A stretch of DNA of 64,000 nt. Origin: Dehalobacter restrictus DSM 9455 (GTDB lineage Bacteria > Bacillota > Desulfitobacteriia > Desulfitobacteriales > Syntrophobotulaceae). Made by a program: the position numbers and the translations under genes. The stretch spans positions 2,529,001-2,593,000 of the forward strand of contig NZ_CP007033.1 of the NCBI RefSeq assembly GCF_000512895.1. Direction: 5' to 3'. Under the pieces are notes generated by a model that was given only the letters and a program-made list of their open reading frames with translations, was not told where the DNA came from and made no database searches. Positions within the stretch are counted from its first letter, which is position 1. Each line of letters starts with the position of its first letter. Below are positions 54,273 to 63,361 of this stretch, in pieces.

Positions 54273-55898
54273 TTATTTCGCCGTTGTGGCTGACGCTACA
54301 CCCCCGGTAATTGCCTGGCCCTTAGCCTCCTTGATTGTAGGATGAATCACCAGCCAATATCCGGTATCGGCCTGAAGTTTCGTTGCCGGTTTCACAATCA
54401 TACGCTGCTGGTCGACAAACGTGTATGTGCACTTGACTCTTTCTCCTGTCGCAGCATTGATCAGCTCAATGCCGTCTGCTGTTACGGAATTCCAGTCTAT
54501 ATCCCGGTTGAAGCTCACGTTGAATACCTTGTCAAGTGGGATATTCTTGAGATCTCCGGCCTTTTCATATCCCGGGTAGTAGATCTGCCAGCGGTCCTGG
54601 AGAACCTCTTCGGGGAATGGCTCCCAACCGTTCGGGCCTCCGAGTTTGAGTGTTGTGGTTACATAGGCTGAATCCAAGATTTTCTTGCCAATTGCCCAGT
54701 TTTCGGTTTGACGAAGCTCTTTTACCGAAAGCGGATAAACATAAGGGCCCGCCTCCAGCTGAATATACCCCGATTTATCTTGTGATTTATCTTCAGACTT
54801 ATAGTTTTTAAGCATCAAAACAGCCGTATTCAGCTCATTGACGCCGGTCAAATCCAGATGAGGCTTGATTCCTATCTCATCAATCGGGTTATAGTACGGA
54901 GAGAAAAACCTGTAAACAGACATTTTCAAATAGTCTCCGTTGCTTAATGGGATCAAAGCCTTAACCCGGCCTGAACCGTAGGTCGTTTCCCCGATGACGG
55001 TCGCCTTGCCATAGTCCTTCAGTGCAGCCGATGTAATCTCGGAAGCGCTTGCCGTGTACCCATTGATCAGCAAGACAATCGGCCCTTCTAACGTGAAAGC
55101 CTGCTTGACGGCTGTATCAACAATACCCAGGTTTCCCCTTGCTTTCATGATATACGCGCTTTTATCCCCAATAAAATAACCCAACAGCTCCATTGCCGCT
55201 TTTGTATACCCTCCGGAGTTATTACGCAGGTCAATAATCCAGCAGTCTACGCCTTTTTCCTGCAGGGCCAGGGCCTGCTTGCCGAACTGCGTTGCAACAT
55301 CCTCGCCGAAGGAATTAACTGCGATATAGCCAATATGCCCTTCCAGCACCCGGCCTTCAGCCAGCGGCATCGCGATCTTCATCCGTACGACAGTGAAGCT
55401 CAGGATTTGAGCGTTTCTTTTGACTTTTACCCGGACCTTGGTTCCCTCCGGCCCCCGAAGTTTGCCGGCGCAATATTCCGAGGTCTTTCCCGCCAGCGAA
55501 TAGCCATCTGCTTCGAGGATAATATCCCCTTGTTTGATTCCTGCCTTATCAGCCCCATAACCAGTAATGACCCGGGTAACCTTGACCCCCTGCTGTACCA
55601 TTTCCAGTTCTATCCCAATTCCGGAAAAGGACATATTCAGTGAACTGATCATGTTATCATATTCGGCCGCGGTCATATACTCGGTGTATTTATCACCCAA
55701 CCTTTGAAGCATTTTTTCGACCGTCGGCGCGTTCAGTACCTCATCCGGAACAACATCAACATATTGCTCCTGCAAGATTGTTCTGACTTCATCCAGGGCA
55801 TCGTTTTCCGCGCCATAAGCCTGCAGCGGAAGTCCCAAACCCAGACAGAACACCAGAAGCACTGTCATTAAAAACCTTAGACTTTTGCCAAATTTCAC
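54273..55898 (-). CDS. S41 family peptidase with PDZ domain, atypical dyad
   Basis: 541 residues. Signal peptide, PDZ (about 88-172), tail-specific protease domain (185-350), and a C-terminal Ig-like region (about 430-541). The catalytic Ser is S284 in TASASEITS. The Lys expected 25 residues on (GKG in active enzymes) is S309 in TTYGSGRVK, so the Ser-Lys dyad is incomplete. Could be inactive or use another base. GTG start with GGAGGG. Upstream of sleB on the same strand. Confidence 0.87.
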   Translation of the reverse strand: MKFGKSLRFLMTVLLVFCLGLGLPLQAYGAENDALDEVRTILQEQYVDVVPDEVLNAPTVEKMLQRLGDKYTEYMTAAEYDNMISSLNMSFSGIGIELEMVQQGVKVTRVITGYGADKAGIKQGDIILEADGYSLAGKTSEYCAGKLRGPEGTKVRVKVKRNAQILSFTVVRMKIAMPLAEGRVLEGHIGYIAVNSFGEDVATQFGKQALALQEKGVDCWIIDLRNNSGGYTKAAMELLGYFIGDKSAYIMKARGNLGIVDTAVKQAFTLEGPIVLLINGYTASASEITSAALKDYGKATVIGETTYGSGRVKALIPLSNGDYLKMSVYRFFSPYYNPIDEIGIKPHLDLTGVNELNTAVLMLKNYKSEDKSQDKSGYIQLEAGPYVYPLSVKELRQTENWAIGKKILDSAYVTTTLKLGGPNGWEPFPEEVLQDRWQIYYPGYEKAGDLKNIPLDKVFNVSFNRDIDWNSVTADGIELINAATGERVKCTYTFVDQQRMIVKPATKLQADTGYWLVIHPTIKEAKGQAITGGVASATTAK

Positions 55899-56163
55899 GT
55901 TCTTTTTTCCCTCCTGTATGATTTGCAGGTCCGGCCTAAATTCAATGATCTTGCATGCTCAGGCTTCATTTAAGCTTGTTCAGTTTTTCTATCTTAGCAG
56001 TAATTCGACGAAAACGGGCATTCACCTTTCCGTTTCAGGATTATTTGTCATGTGCTTCCCAGACTTTGATTGCATATTCAAGGCTTTTCCGATAATATTA
56101 TCTAAACAGGACTATTTTAAAAACATATTTTTCTGATCATCGCTGATAAGAAAGGTTCGGACA

Positions 56164-57228
56164 ATGTCAAATCTTCTTGATTACTCCAAAAAAGTATTTA
56201 TCGCCGTATTAATCATTGTTGCAACCCTCGTCATTCCCTATGGCCTTTATAAAATTCTTCCGCATTTTATGCCATTTGTCCTTGCTTACTTCACGGCTCT
56301 TTTTCTGGAACCTGCCGCAGCATGGCTGGGCAGAGTCTCCAGGTTTAAAAGCAAGACACTCTCGGTGTCTGTGACCTACCTGTTTTTTCTTGCCAGTATT
56401 GTTATTTTCCTCTATCTGATCATCAGTAAGCTCTATGTTCAGCTTTTGGACCTGCTTGACTTTATTCAATCGAACGGCCCGGCAATTCAGGTTTGGTTTT
56501 TGAACCTTACGGGGCGTATCCAGGAAACGATCGGATTGCTGCCTCCCGAAATAAACGATATGATCATGAAATGGATCAATGACCTGGCTAACATCAACCT
56601 GGTATCCGCGATCGGTTCCTCAACACTTAGTATCTCCACGGCGATACCGAACATGTTCTTCCTATCGATTATCTACCTGGTATCCGTTTTCCTGTTCACA
56701 TTCCAGTTAAGCAATATCCACCGTTTCTTTTACTCCTTCTTCAAAGATTCCTCCAAGCTGAAAGTCGTTTACGTCTTAAGTGATTTGCGCAATGCTACAT
56801 TAGGATTTTTAAAAGCGCAGGTCATTTTAAGCACAATCACTTACCTTATTGCTTTTACCGGTCTCGCTATCCTCCATGTAAAATACGTGGCAGTCATTTC
56901 ATTGTTGATTGTAATCGTAGATATCCTGCCGATCCTCGGTACCGGATCCGTGCTGATGCCCTGGGCTGTTGTCGCACTTTTCCAGAATCAGCTTTTCTTG
57001 GCCGCAGGTCTGGTCGTTCTGTATATCATTATCATTGTCGTACGGAGAGTGATTGAACCCAAAATACTGGGCGAGCGCATCGGTCTAAGCGCTCTGACGA
57101 CCCTGATCAGTATCTGGATTGGTTTCAAAGTGATGGGGGTCCTCGGCGTATTCCTGTTTCCGCTGGCCTGTATTTTCTATAGGGCCCTTGTTAAGGTCGG
57201 CGTCATCAAGCTGAATTTCAAGATATAA
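56164..57228 (+). CDS. YtvI-like AI-2E family membrane protein
   Basis: 354 residues with about eight helices. AI-2E/PerM family: ILPIGTG-type motif seen as VDILPILGTGSVLMPWA, and VRRVIEPKILGERIGL. Close in layout to the sporulation protein YtvI. Small-molecule transport or sporulation role; not certain. Monocistronic with a terminator. Confidence 0.85.
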   Translation: MSNLLDYSKKVFIAVLIIVATLVIPYGLYKILPHFMPFVLAYFTALFLEPAAAWLGRVSRFKSKTLSVSVTYLFFLASIVIFLYLIISKLYVQLLDLLDFIQSNGPAIQVWFLNLTGRIQETIGLLPPEINDMIMKWINDLANINLVSAIGSSTLSISTAIPNMFFLSIIYLVSVFLFTFQLSNIHRFFYSFFKDSSKLKVVYVLSDLRNATLGFLKAQVILSTITYLIAFTGLAILHVKYVAVISLLIVIVDILPILGTGSVLMPWAVVALFQNQLFLAAGLVVLYIIIIVVRRVIEPKILGERIGLSALTTLISIWIGFKVMGVLGVFLFPLACIFYRALVKVGVIKLNFKI

Positions 57229-57261
57229 CGAAGCTATATTCGAGTCAACATTTTACCTAAT

Positions 57262-57317
57262 AAAAAAACAGGTACGTCCCGAAGCCTTGAGCCCATCGGG
57301 AACGCACCTGTTTTTTT
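57262..57317. terminator. Bidirectional terminator
   Basis: Long stem with one bulge, from A-run plus CAGGT...CGTCCCGA to TCGGGAACG...ACCTG plus T-run. Serves the ytvI-like gene and the opposite-strand TetR gene. Confidence 0.9.
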
Positions 57318-57350
57318 GATTTTTTATGATCTGCTCACTATCTTCTGTTA

Positions 57351-57935
57351 TTATCCGGCTTCATTTCCGATCCCCAATATCAGGACCTGAACGATTTTAT
57401 CGTAGTCCGCTTCCTCAGGCATGGCCTCAGCAAATATCACTTTTTTACCGCAATGCTGCATAATTGTGCCCATGATTGCCACTGAAGCAAATTCCGGATC
57501 AATATCAGCCCTGACTTCCCCTTGGTCTATGGCCTGCACGACTTGCTTTTTGATAATCTCTCCGACCCGGATATTCTGTTCAATAAAGATCGCTCCCATT
57601 TCCCTGGCCATAATCTTAGAACAGGACATCATCCTGGCAATCGGCATATGCTCCCTGACCAGCTCTGCCTGATATTTTGCCAGAGCTCTGATTTTTTCTT
57701 TGAAAGAGCCGTCTTTTTCCAGAATGTCCTGAATATTGCGTCCATGCTCTTCGCAGTTATAAACGGCCATTTCCTCAAAGAGCTGTTTCTTGCTGTCAAA
57801 ATATTCATAGACGGTCCCTTTGCCGATCCCGGCTTCTTTGGCGACATCGTCCATTTTTGTTCCTTCAAAGCCTTTGATATAAAATACTTTGCTGGCTGCC
57901 TGGAGGATTTCAGCTTTTTTCCGTTCCTTGGTCAC
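57351..57935 (-). CDS. TetR family transcriptional regulator
   Basis: 194 residues. N-terminal helix-turn-helix (ILQAASKVFYIKGFEGTKMDDVAKEAGIGKGTVYEYF, seen in parts) and an all-helical ligand domain. GTG start. Last gene of the RND operon, so likely its local repressor. Confidence 0.9.
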   Translation of the reverse strand: MTKERKKAEILQAASKVFYIKGFEGTKMDDVAKEAGIGKGTVYEYFDSKKQLFEEMAVYNCEEHGRNIQDILEKDGSFKEKIRALAKYQAELVREHMPIARMMSCSKIMAREMGAIFIEQNIRVGEIIKKQVVQAIDQGEVRADIDPEFASVAIMGTIMQHCGKKVIFAEAMPEEADYDKIVQVLILGIGNEAG

Positions 57936-58046
57936 CGTTGTTCCCCCCTTTATTTAATCCGATGCCTGTAAAATCAAATTCTTCGTCTTTTAATTACAGT
58001 TTTTTCTTTTGAGGAAAGCTTTCTCTCCTCATTACAGGTTAAAGGG

Positions 58047-61000
58047 TTAAAGGGTATGCTGATCCGTGTTTACCGCGATCACCGGTTTAGTCTTTTTGTC
58101 TTTTCTGAATTTGCGTTTGAATTTGTTAGACAGATCATCCGTGAAAGAATACATGACCGGAATCAGCACCAGGGTAACCAGGGTTGAAAACAGAAGACCT
58201 GTGATAACGACAATGGCCATCGGCGCCTGAAACTCCGAGCCTTCCCCGATCCCGAGTGAAAGCGGCAGCATGGCCAGAACAGTCGTTAGTGTCGTCATGA
58301 TGATTGGCCGCAAGCGGATCGGTCCTGCATTGATGATTGCCTCATGCACGTCCTCATTGTACGTCTTGCGTCGCGTATTGATATAGTCAACCAGAACGAT
58401 GGCATTGGAAACAACGATACCGGCCAGCATGATCACCCCGATAATCGCCATAACGCTTAACGGTTTGCCGGTGATGAACAGTCCCAGAAACGCCCCGGCA
58501 AATCCAAGCGGGATGGAAAACATGATGACAAACGGATAAACCAGCGACTCAAATTGGGAAGCCATGACCATATAGACCAGAATCACGGCAAGTCCGAGCG
58601 CAAGGAACAGGTCACTGAACGCATCGACCATTTCCTGCTGCTGTCCGCCCATTTCATAGGTATAATTATTCGGCATCCGGTAATCTGCCAGCGCCGTCTG
58701 AATATCTTTGGAGACACTGCCGACGTCCCTGCCACTGATCTGACCGGAGACCGTCAGGGTCCTCGCCTGGTTGTCCCTGCTGATGCTGACAGGACCGCGG
58801 CTGACGGAAACATCCGCCACTTCGCCCAGCGTAACGGTATAGCCGAGGCTCGTGGTAATGGGAATTTGCTCAAGGGCTTGGAGATTCCGGTTAAACGTTT
58901 CGTCCCCTTTGATCTTTACATCGATTTCGGTCCCATTGTATTTGAACTGTGTCGCGGTTACCCCGCTGATCGATGCTTTTACCGCAGAGGCGATTGCTCC
59001 GGCACTCAGACCATACTGGCTGGCCGCCTTACGGTCCACGTTGATTTCAACTTCCGGTATTCCGTCTTCATAGCTGGATTTAACTTCGCGGGTTCCCGGG
59101 ACTTTTTTAATCACGGTGACAAAATCGTCTCCGATCTTCTTCAGCTGATCCAGATTTTCACCTTTGATGGTGATGCTGATCGGATCACCGGCACTCATCA
59201 CGGACTGGGTTGCTGCGACACTGGTTTTGGCCCCGGGTACGTCCTTAATCCGGTCCCGGATTTCATCGGAGATCTCCACGACGCCGCGTTTCCGATCCGT
59301 TAAAGGAAGCAGCTTCACAGTAAAGGTACCAACGTTGCCTTGTGCGCCTGTAAGGCTCATGGTTCCGGATGATCCGGCATCCAGGAAGATGGTATCGATC
59401 TCGGGAATATCTTCTATCTTCGTTTCAATTTCACGCATGACCGCCGAGGTATCGCCGACCTTTGCCCCGTCAGGAAGCGTAACGCTGATCGAGAGCATGC
59501 CTTCATCCGTCGTCGGGAAGAATTCTGTCCCAACAGCGGCAACAGAGGCAATGGAAACGACAAAGACAATGGTTGTAACGATAAAAACGCGTTTCCGGTG
59601 GCCCAGGGCCCATCTGAGCAGTTTCTTATACCCCTGGAGCAGTGCTTCATAGCCCTGGTCAAATTTATCGTGGGCTTTCGCCAGGAACGCAGGAGTACGG
59701 AAGAATCCCCTGCCACTTTCTTCATCTTCCGCTGCATCTGTTATGTCTACTTTCACTGTCTCGGATGCTTCAGCTGCTTCAGCTGTTTCGGTCTGTGTAT
59801 ATGCTTTATCCGTTTCCCCCGTCTTCCCTGCATCAATAGAACCAGTAGACTGATTCTTCCGCTCTACTTTCAGCAGCTTGGAAGCGAGCATCGGGACAAC
59901 CGTCATCGAAACAACCAGCGATGCACCGAGTGAAAATGCGATTGTCAAGGCAAACTGCCGGAACAATGTGGAGGTTAATCCCTGAACAAAGACGATCGGC
60001 AAAAAGACTGCGACCGTCGTCAGCGTGGAAGCCATGACAGCGATGATTACTTCCGAAGATCCTTTCACTGCCGCTTCGACCCTGGAATAGCCGTTCTGCC
60101 GGAAGCGGTAGATATTTTCGAGCACCACGACCGAATCGTCAACCAGACGGCCAATACCAAGCATTAATCCGCCCAGCGTCATCAGATTCAGCGTAATGCC
60201 GGTAAAATATAACAGACAAAACGTCGCAATAATGGAAATCGGGATAGCCGAAGCAATAATCAGGGTAGAACGGATATTTCGCAGGAAAATGTACAGGACC
60301 AGTACCGCCAGGAGAGCGCCGATAACCCCATGCTCCGCGACCGAATACAATGAAGCCTTGATATAGGCTGCATTATCCATGACGACCGTAATCTTGACGT
60401 CTTTTAGTTCATCCTGGATTTTGTCGATCTCTACATAGGCTCCTTCCGCAACTTGGACTGTATTGGCGTCGGAACGTTTTTGGATCGAAATATTGACACC
60501 GGGATTGCCGTTCGCTTTGGAAATGGTTGTCTGCTGATCCGGCTTTAATTCGATATCGGCTAAATCTTTCAGCTGGACATTTCCGCCGGTAGGCAGCGGA
60601 ATAAGCAGCTGCTCGATCTCAGCTACCGACATGAATTCCCCGGTCGTTTTGACAGTCAGCTCCTGGGTCCCTTTCTTTACCGTACCTCCGGGCAGGTTGA
60701 CATTCTCCGAAGCCAGGATTCCCTGAAGGTAAGCGAGGCTAATGCCATAACCGGCTAATTTCTCACTTTTTGTCCGGATTTCAATAATATCCTTGGTTCC
60801 GCCGGTCACGGACACGGAAGCAACGCCTTCCGCCCTTTCCAGCCTCGGTTGGATTGTATCTTCGGCCAAGGTCTGCAGTTCGGAGAGACTCATCGTCGGT
60901 GACGAAATAGAAAGCGTCAGGACCGGGGTTGAATTCATATTGAGTTTCAAGACCATGGGGCTGCTGACGCCATCAGGAAAGTAATCTTTAATCAGGTCAA

Positions 61001-61334
61001 TTTTTTCTCTGAGGTCGAGGGCAACCTGATCCATATCGACTCCATAATTAAACTCCAGAATAACGAGCGAACTGCCTTCCGAAGTGATGGAGCTGATATT
61101 TTTGACATTCTGGGCTGTGGAAACAGCCTTTTCGATTGGCTGCGTGACCAGGTTTTCAATTTCCTGAGGGCCTGCTCCGTTATACGATGTACTAACGATT
61201 GCATAAGGCAATTCCATTTCGGGCATCAAGTCCAGCGGAATACGCGTAAAGGACACAAATCCGAGAATGATGACAATAAAAACAAGCATCAGAACTGTAA
61301 CCGGGCGTTTCACCGAGGTTTCAGATATTTTCAC
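58047..61334 (-). CDS. RND efflux pump, inner membrane transporter
   Basis: 1,095 residues, AcrB/HAE-type. 12 transmembrane helices with two large periplasm-type loops, the N-terminal RPVTVLMLVFIVIILGF, and the proton-relay GRLVDDSVVVLENIYR near residue 400. A Glu/Thr-rich linker (about 505-550) sits between the halves. Overlaps the adaptor gene by 4 bases (GTGA). In a Gram-positive it works without an outer-membrane channel. Confidence 0.95.
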   Translation of the reverse strand: MKISETSVKRPVTVLMLVFIVIILGFVSFTRIPLDLMPEMELPYAIVSTSYNGAGPQEIENLVTQPIEKAVSTAQNVKNISSITSEGSSLVILEFNYGVDMDQVALDLREKIDLIKDYFPDGVSSPMVLKLNMNSTPVLTLSISSPTMSLSELQTLAEDTIQPRLERAEGVASVSVTGGTKDIIEIRTKSEKLAGYGISLAYLQGILASENVNLPGGTVKKGTQELTVKTTGEFMSVAEIEQLLIPLPTGGNVQLKDLADIELKPDQQTTISKANGNPGVNISIQKRSDANTVQVAEGAYVEIDKIQDELKDVKITVVMDNAAYIKASLYSVAEHGVIGALLAVLVLYIFLRNIRSTLIIASAIPISIIATFCLLYFTGITLNLMTLGGLMLGIGRLVDDSVVVLENIYRFRQNGYSRVEAAVKGSSEVIIAVMASTLTTVAVFLPIVFVQGLTSTLFRQFALTIAFSLGASLVVSMTVVPMLASKLLKVERKNQSTGSIDAGKTGETDKAYTQTETAEAAEASETVKVDITDAAEDEESGRGFFRTPAFLAKAHDKFDQGYEALLQGYKKLLRWALGHRKRVFIVTTIVFVVSIASVAAVGTEFFPTTDEGMLSISVTLPDGAKVGDTSAVMREIETKIEDIPEIDTIFLDAGSSGTMSLTGAQGNVGTFTVKLLPLTDRKRGVVEISDEIRDRIKDVPGAKTSVAATQSVMSAGDPISITIKGENLDQLKKIGDDFVTVIKKVPGTREVKSSYEDGIPEVEINVDRKAASQYGLSAGAIASAVKASISGVTATQFKYNGTEIDVKIKGDETFNRNLQALEQIPITTSLGYTVTLGEVADVSVSRGPVSISRDNQARTLTVSGQISGRDVGSVSKDIQTALADYRMPNNYTYEMGGQQQEMVDAFSDLFLALGLAVILVYMVMASQFESLVYPFVIMFSIPLGFAGAFLGLFITGKPLSVMAIIGVIMLAGIVVSNAIVLVDYINTRRKTYNEDVHEAIINAGPIRLRPIIMTTLTTVLAMLPLSLGIGEGSEFQAPMAIVVITGLLFSTLVTLVLIPVMYSFTDDLSNKFKRKFRKDKKTKPVIAVNTDQHTL

Positions 61335-62596
61335 TTCTGAACGCCTCCCCCTGTTTGCGCCGAAGCTGCCGTATCCGTCGTTTCCTGAGCAACCTGCTTG
61401 CCGTCAACAGTTACGACTTTGATTTCCGTACCATCCTGTACAAAGTTCTGCCCTTTGATAATGACGATGTCCCCTTCCGTCAGTCCGCTGACGATCTCCG
61501 TCTCGGTGCCGCTCTCAAGTCCTGTCGTTACTTCCATCTCGGCTGCAGCATTATCTTTGGCAACATACACGACGTCTTTTCCGCCGTGAAAAATCACCGC
61601 ATCGGTCGGCACAGCCAGGACATTATCTTTGCCGGCAATGTTTAAGGTCACATTGGCAAACATGCCGGGTTTGATCATGCTGTCTTTATTGTCAATGTAG
61701 GTTTTTAGCGTATATTTCCCCTGGGCATTGGCTGCGATACTTACACTATCAATAACCCCTTTGACTTTCACTAAAGCTGCAGGCACTTCAATCTGGACAG
61801 ACTGGCCGCTGTGTACACGGTTGATCTCCTGCTCGCTAATGCTGACCGTTACAAATACTTTGCTCAGGTCCACCACCCTGGCCGGAGAAACGGCACTCGT
61901 CACCATTGACCCTATTTTCACATCAAGAGCCGTAAGAATACCGTCGATCGGCGCCTTTACATCCATATCACTCAGGGCTTTCTGCGCTGCGTCATAAGCA
62001 GCCTTGGCCTGAGCCAGCTGGCCTTTATACGTTTCCAGAACCGCATCCGAAGCCGCCACAGCAGCCTGATCGAGCTCAGACTTGCTGACCGCACCGATTT
62101 CATACAGCTGTTTCATATTCTCATAATTCTTTTTACTGTTTTCATAATTGGCCATATTGGTTTCATAGCCGGCCTGCGCCAGTTGATAGGCCGCTGAAGC
62201 CTGGTTATAGCTGGACATCAGATCAGTTTTATCAAGACTGAAGAGTACCTGGCCTTTGCTGACCCGGTCCCCGACCTTGGCATAGACCGCGGTCACTTTG
62301 GCCGGGGTGCCGATGACCACAGAAGCTTCTTTATCCGCTTCAACTTTGCCGCTTAAGGTAATCGCAGAGGAGATGCTCTGTTTATGTAAGGTCAACGCTT
62401 CCACCGGGACATAATTCTGTCTGTTTTGTTCTGCCGCCTTCTTTTCCGCTGCGGATTGCGCTGCCCCGTAGATTCTTACCCCGATCAGAAGGACAAGCAG
62501 GATTACGATCACGGTAATGATCATTTTCTTCTTCCCGGTCGGTTTTTTCAAGTCCGGGCTGCCACCCTGCTCAGACCGTTTCATTTTGAATTTCAT
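61331..62596 (-). CDS. RND efflux membrane-fusion protein
   Basis: 421 residues. Membrane anchor (IITVIVILLVLLIGVRIYG), biotinyl-lipoyl-like barrel with SGKVEADKEASV, a coiled-coil hairpin about 130-210, and beta-barrel domains. Links the pump to substrate. First gene of the operon. GGGGGAG before ATG. Confidence 0.93.
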   Translation of the reverse strand: MKFKMKRSEQGGSPDLKKPTGKKKMIITVIVILLVLLIGVRIYGAAQSAAEKKAAEQNRQNYVPVEALTLHKQSISSAITLSGKVEADKEASVVIGTPAKVTAVYAKVGDRVSKGQVLFSLDKTDLMSSYNQASAAYQLAQAGYETNMANYENSKKNYENMKQLYEIGAVSKSELDQAAVAASDAVLETYKGQLAQAKAAYDAAQKALSDMDVKAPIDGILTALDVKIGSMVTSAVSPARVVDLSKVFVTVSISEQEINRVHSGQSVQIEVPAALVKVKGVIDSVSIAANAQGKYTLKTYIDNKDSMIKPGMFANVTLNIAGKDNVLAVPTDAVIFHGGKDVVYVAKDNAAAEMEVTTGLESGTETEIVSGLTEGDIVIIKGQNFVQDGTEIKVVTVDGKQVAQETTDTAASAQTGGGVQK

Positions 62597-62677
62597 TTTT
62601 CTACTCCCCCGTAAATCAATATCTTTCTAAGTGTATTCTTTTTAGGACATATTCATGAATGTGATAGCCGTTAAAAA

Positions 62678-62693
62678 CCGACTGGTCAGTCGG
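62678..62693. promoter_or_regulatory. Candidate TetR operator upstream of the efflux operon
   Basis: CCGACTGGTCAGTCGG: 6-bp arms CCGACT/AGTCGG, about 80 bases upstream of the adaptor start. Geometry fits a TetR site; the TetR gene is the third gene of the operon. Confidence 0.5.
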
Positions 62694-62884
62694 CACGTCA
62701 CCTCTCTTATCTTATCTTCCTTTGTGCCTTGGGTCAATGGGTCCAAGTTAGATATTACCAAATATTTTCTTCCCATAAATGGCAACATTATTTTGTAAAT
62801 TTTTGGTATTTTATGGTTGTTTTTTCTTTTTTGTATTGCATAATATCTGTTAAAGGATCCATTTTGTTTTGGAGGGAAGCCGCT

Positions 62885-63196
62885 ATGTCCAATGATGAGT
62901 TTCAGACTATCGTGCTTCGTGAAATCAGAGAAATGAAGAAAGACATTTCTCAACGATTTGATGGTATTAATCAACGATTCGATGGTATCGACCAACGACT
63001 GGATTCCATGGATCAACGACTCTGTAAGGTTGAACATAAACTGGATGTTGTTGTTGAGCAAACAGCCGGACTGATGGAATTTCGGACAGAGACCAATCAT
63101 AAATTAGACAAGATCTCAGATGACCAAAAATCGATTATCCAGGTACTTGGCGAACATGAAATTTCCATCAGATCCCTGCAGAGAAGGCCCGTATAA
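62885..63196 (+). CDS. Short coiled-coil protein with 7-residue repeats
   Basis: 103 residues. QRFDGIN, QRFDGID, QRLDSMD and QRLCKVE follow in tandem, then more helix. Soluble and highly charged. GGAGGG before ATG. Divergent from the efflux operon. Similar short coiled-coil proteins are common; role unknown. Confidence 0.75.
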   Translation: MSNDEFQTIVLREIREMKKDISQRFDGINQRFDGIDQRLDSMDQRLCKVEHKLDVVVEQTAGLMEFRTETNHKLDKISDDQKSIIQVLGEHEISIRSLQRRPV

Positions 63197-63231
63197 AACA
63201 AAGTCTCGACAATAAATCATTTTGATATTAA

Positions 63232-63262
63232 AAATCCTACGGATTCAAAACCCGTGGGATTT
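63232..63262 (+). terminator. Terminator of the coiled-coil gene
   Basis: AAATCCTACGG/CCGTGGGATTT stem with one T-G pair, loop 9, T-rich after. Follows the coiled-coil gene. Confidence 0.65.
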
Positions 63263-63361
63263 ATTTATTGTTGCGTCTGTTACGTCACAAAACCAAGCCC
63301 TCACCATCCGAAGCCCATCTGCATATGCTGTAATTAGACTCATAATGAAAGGGCGGGCGGC

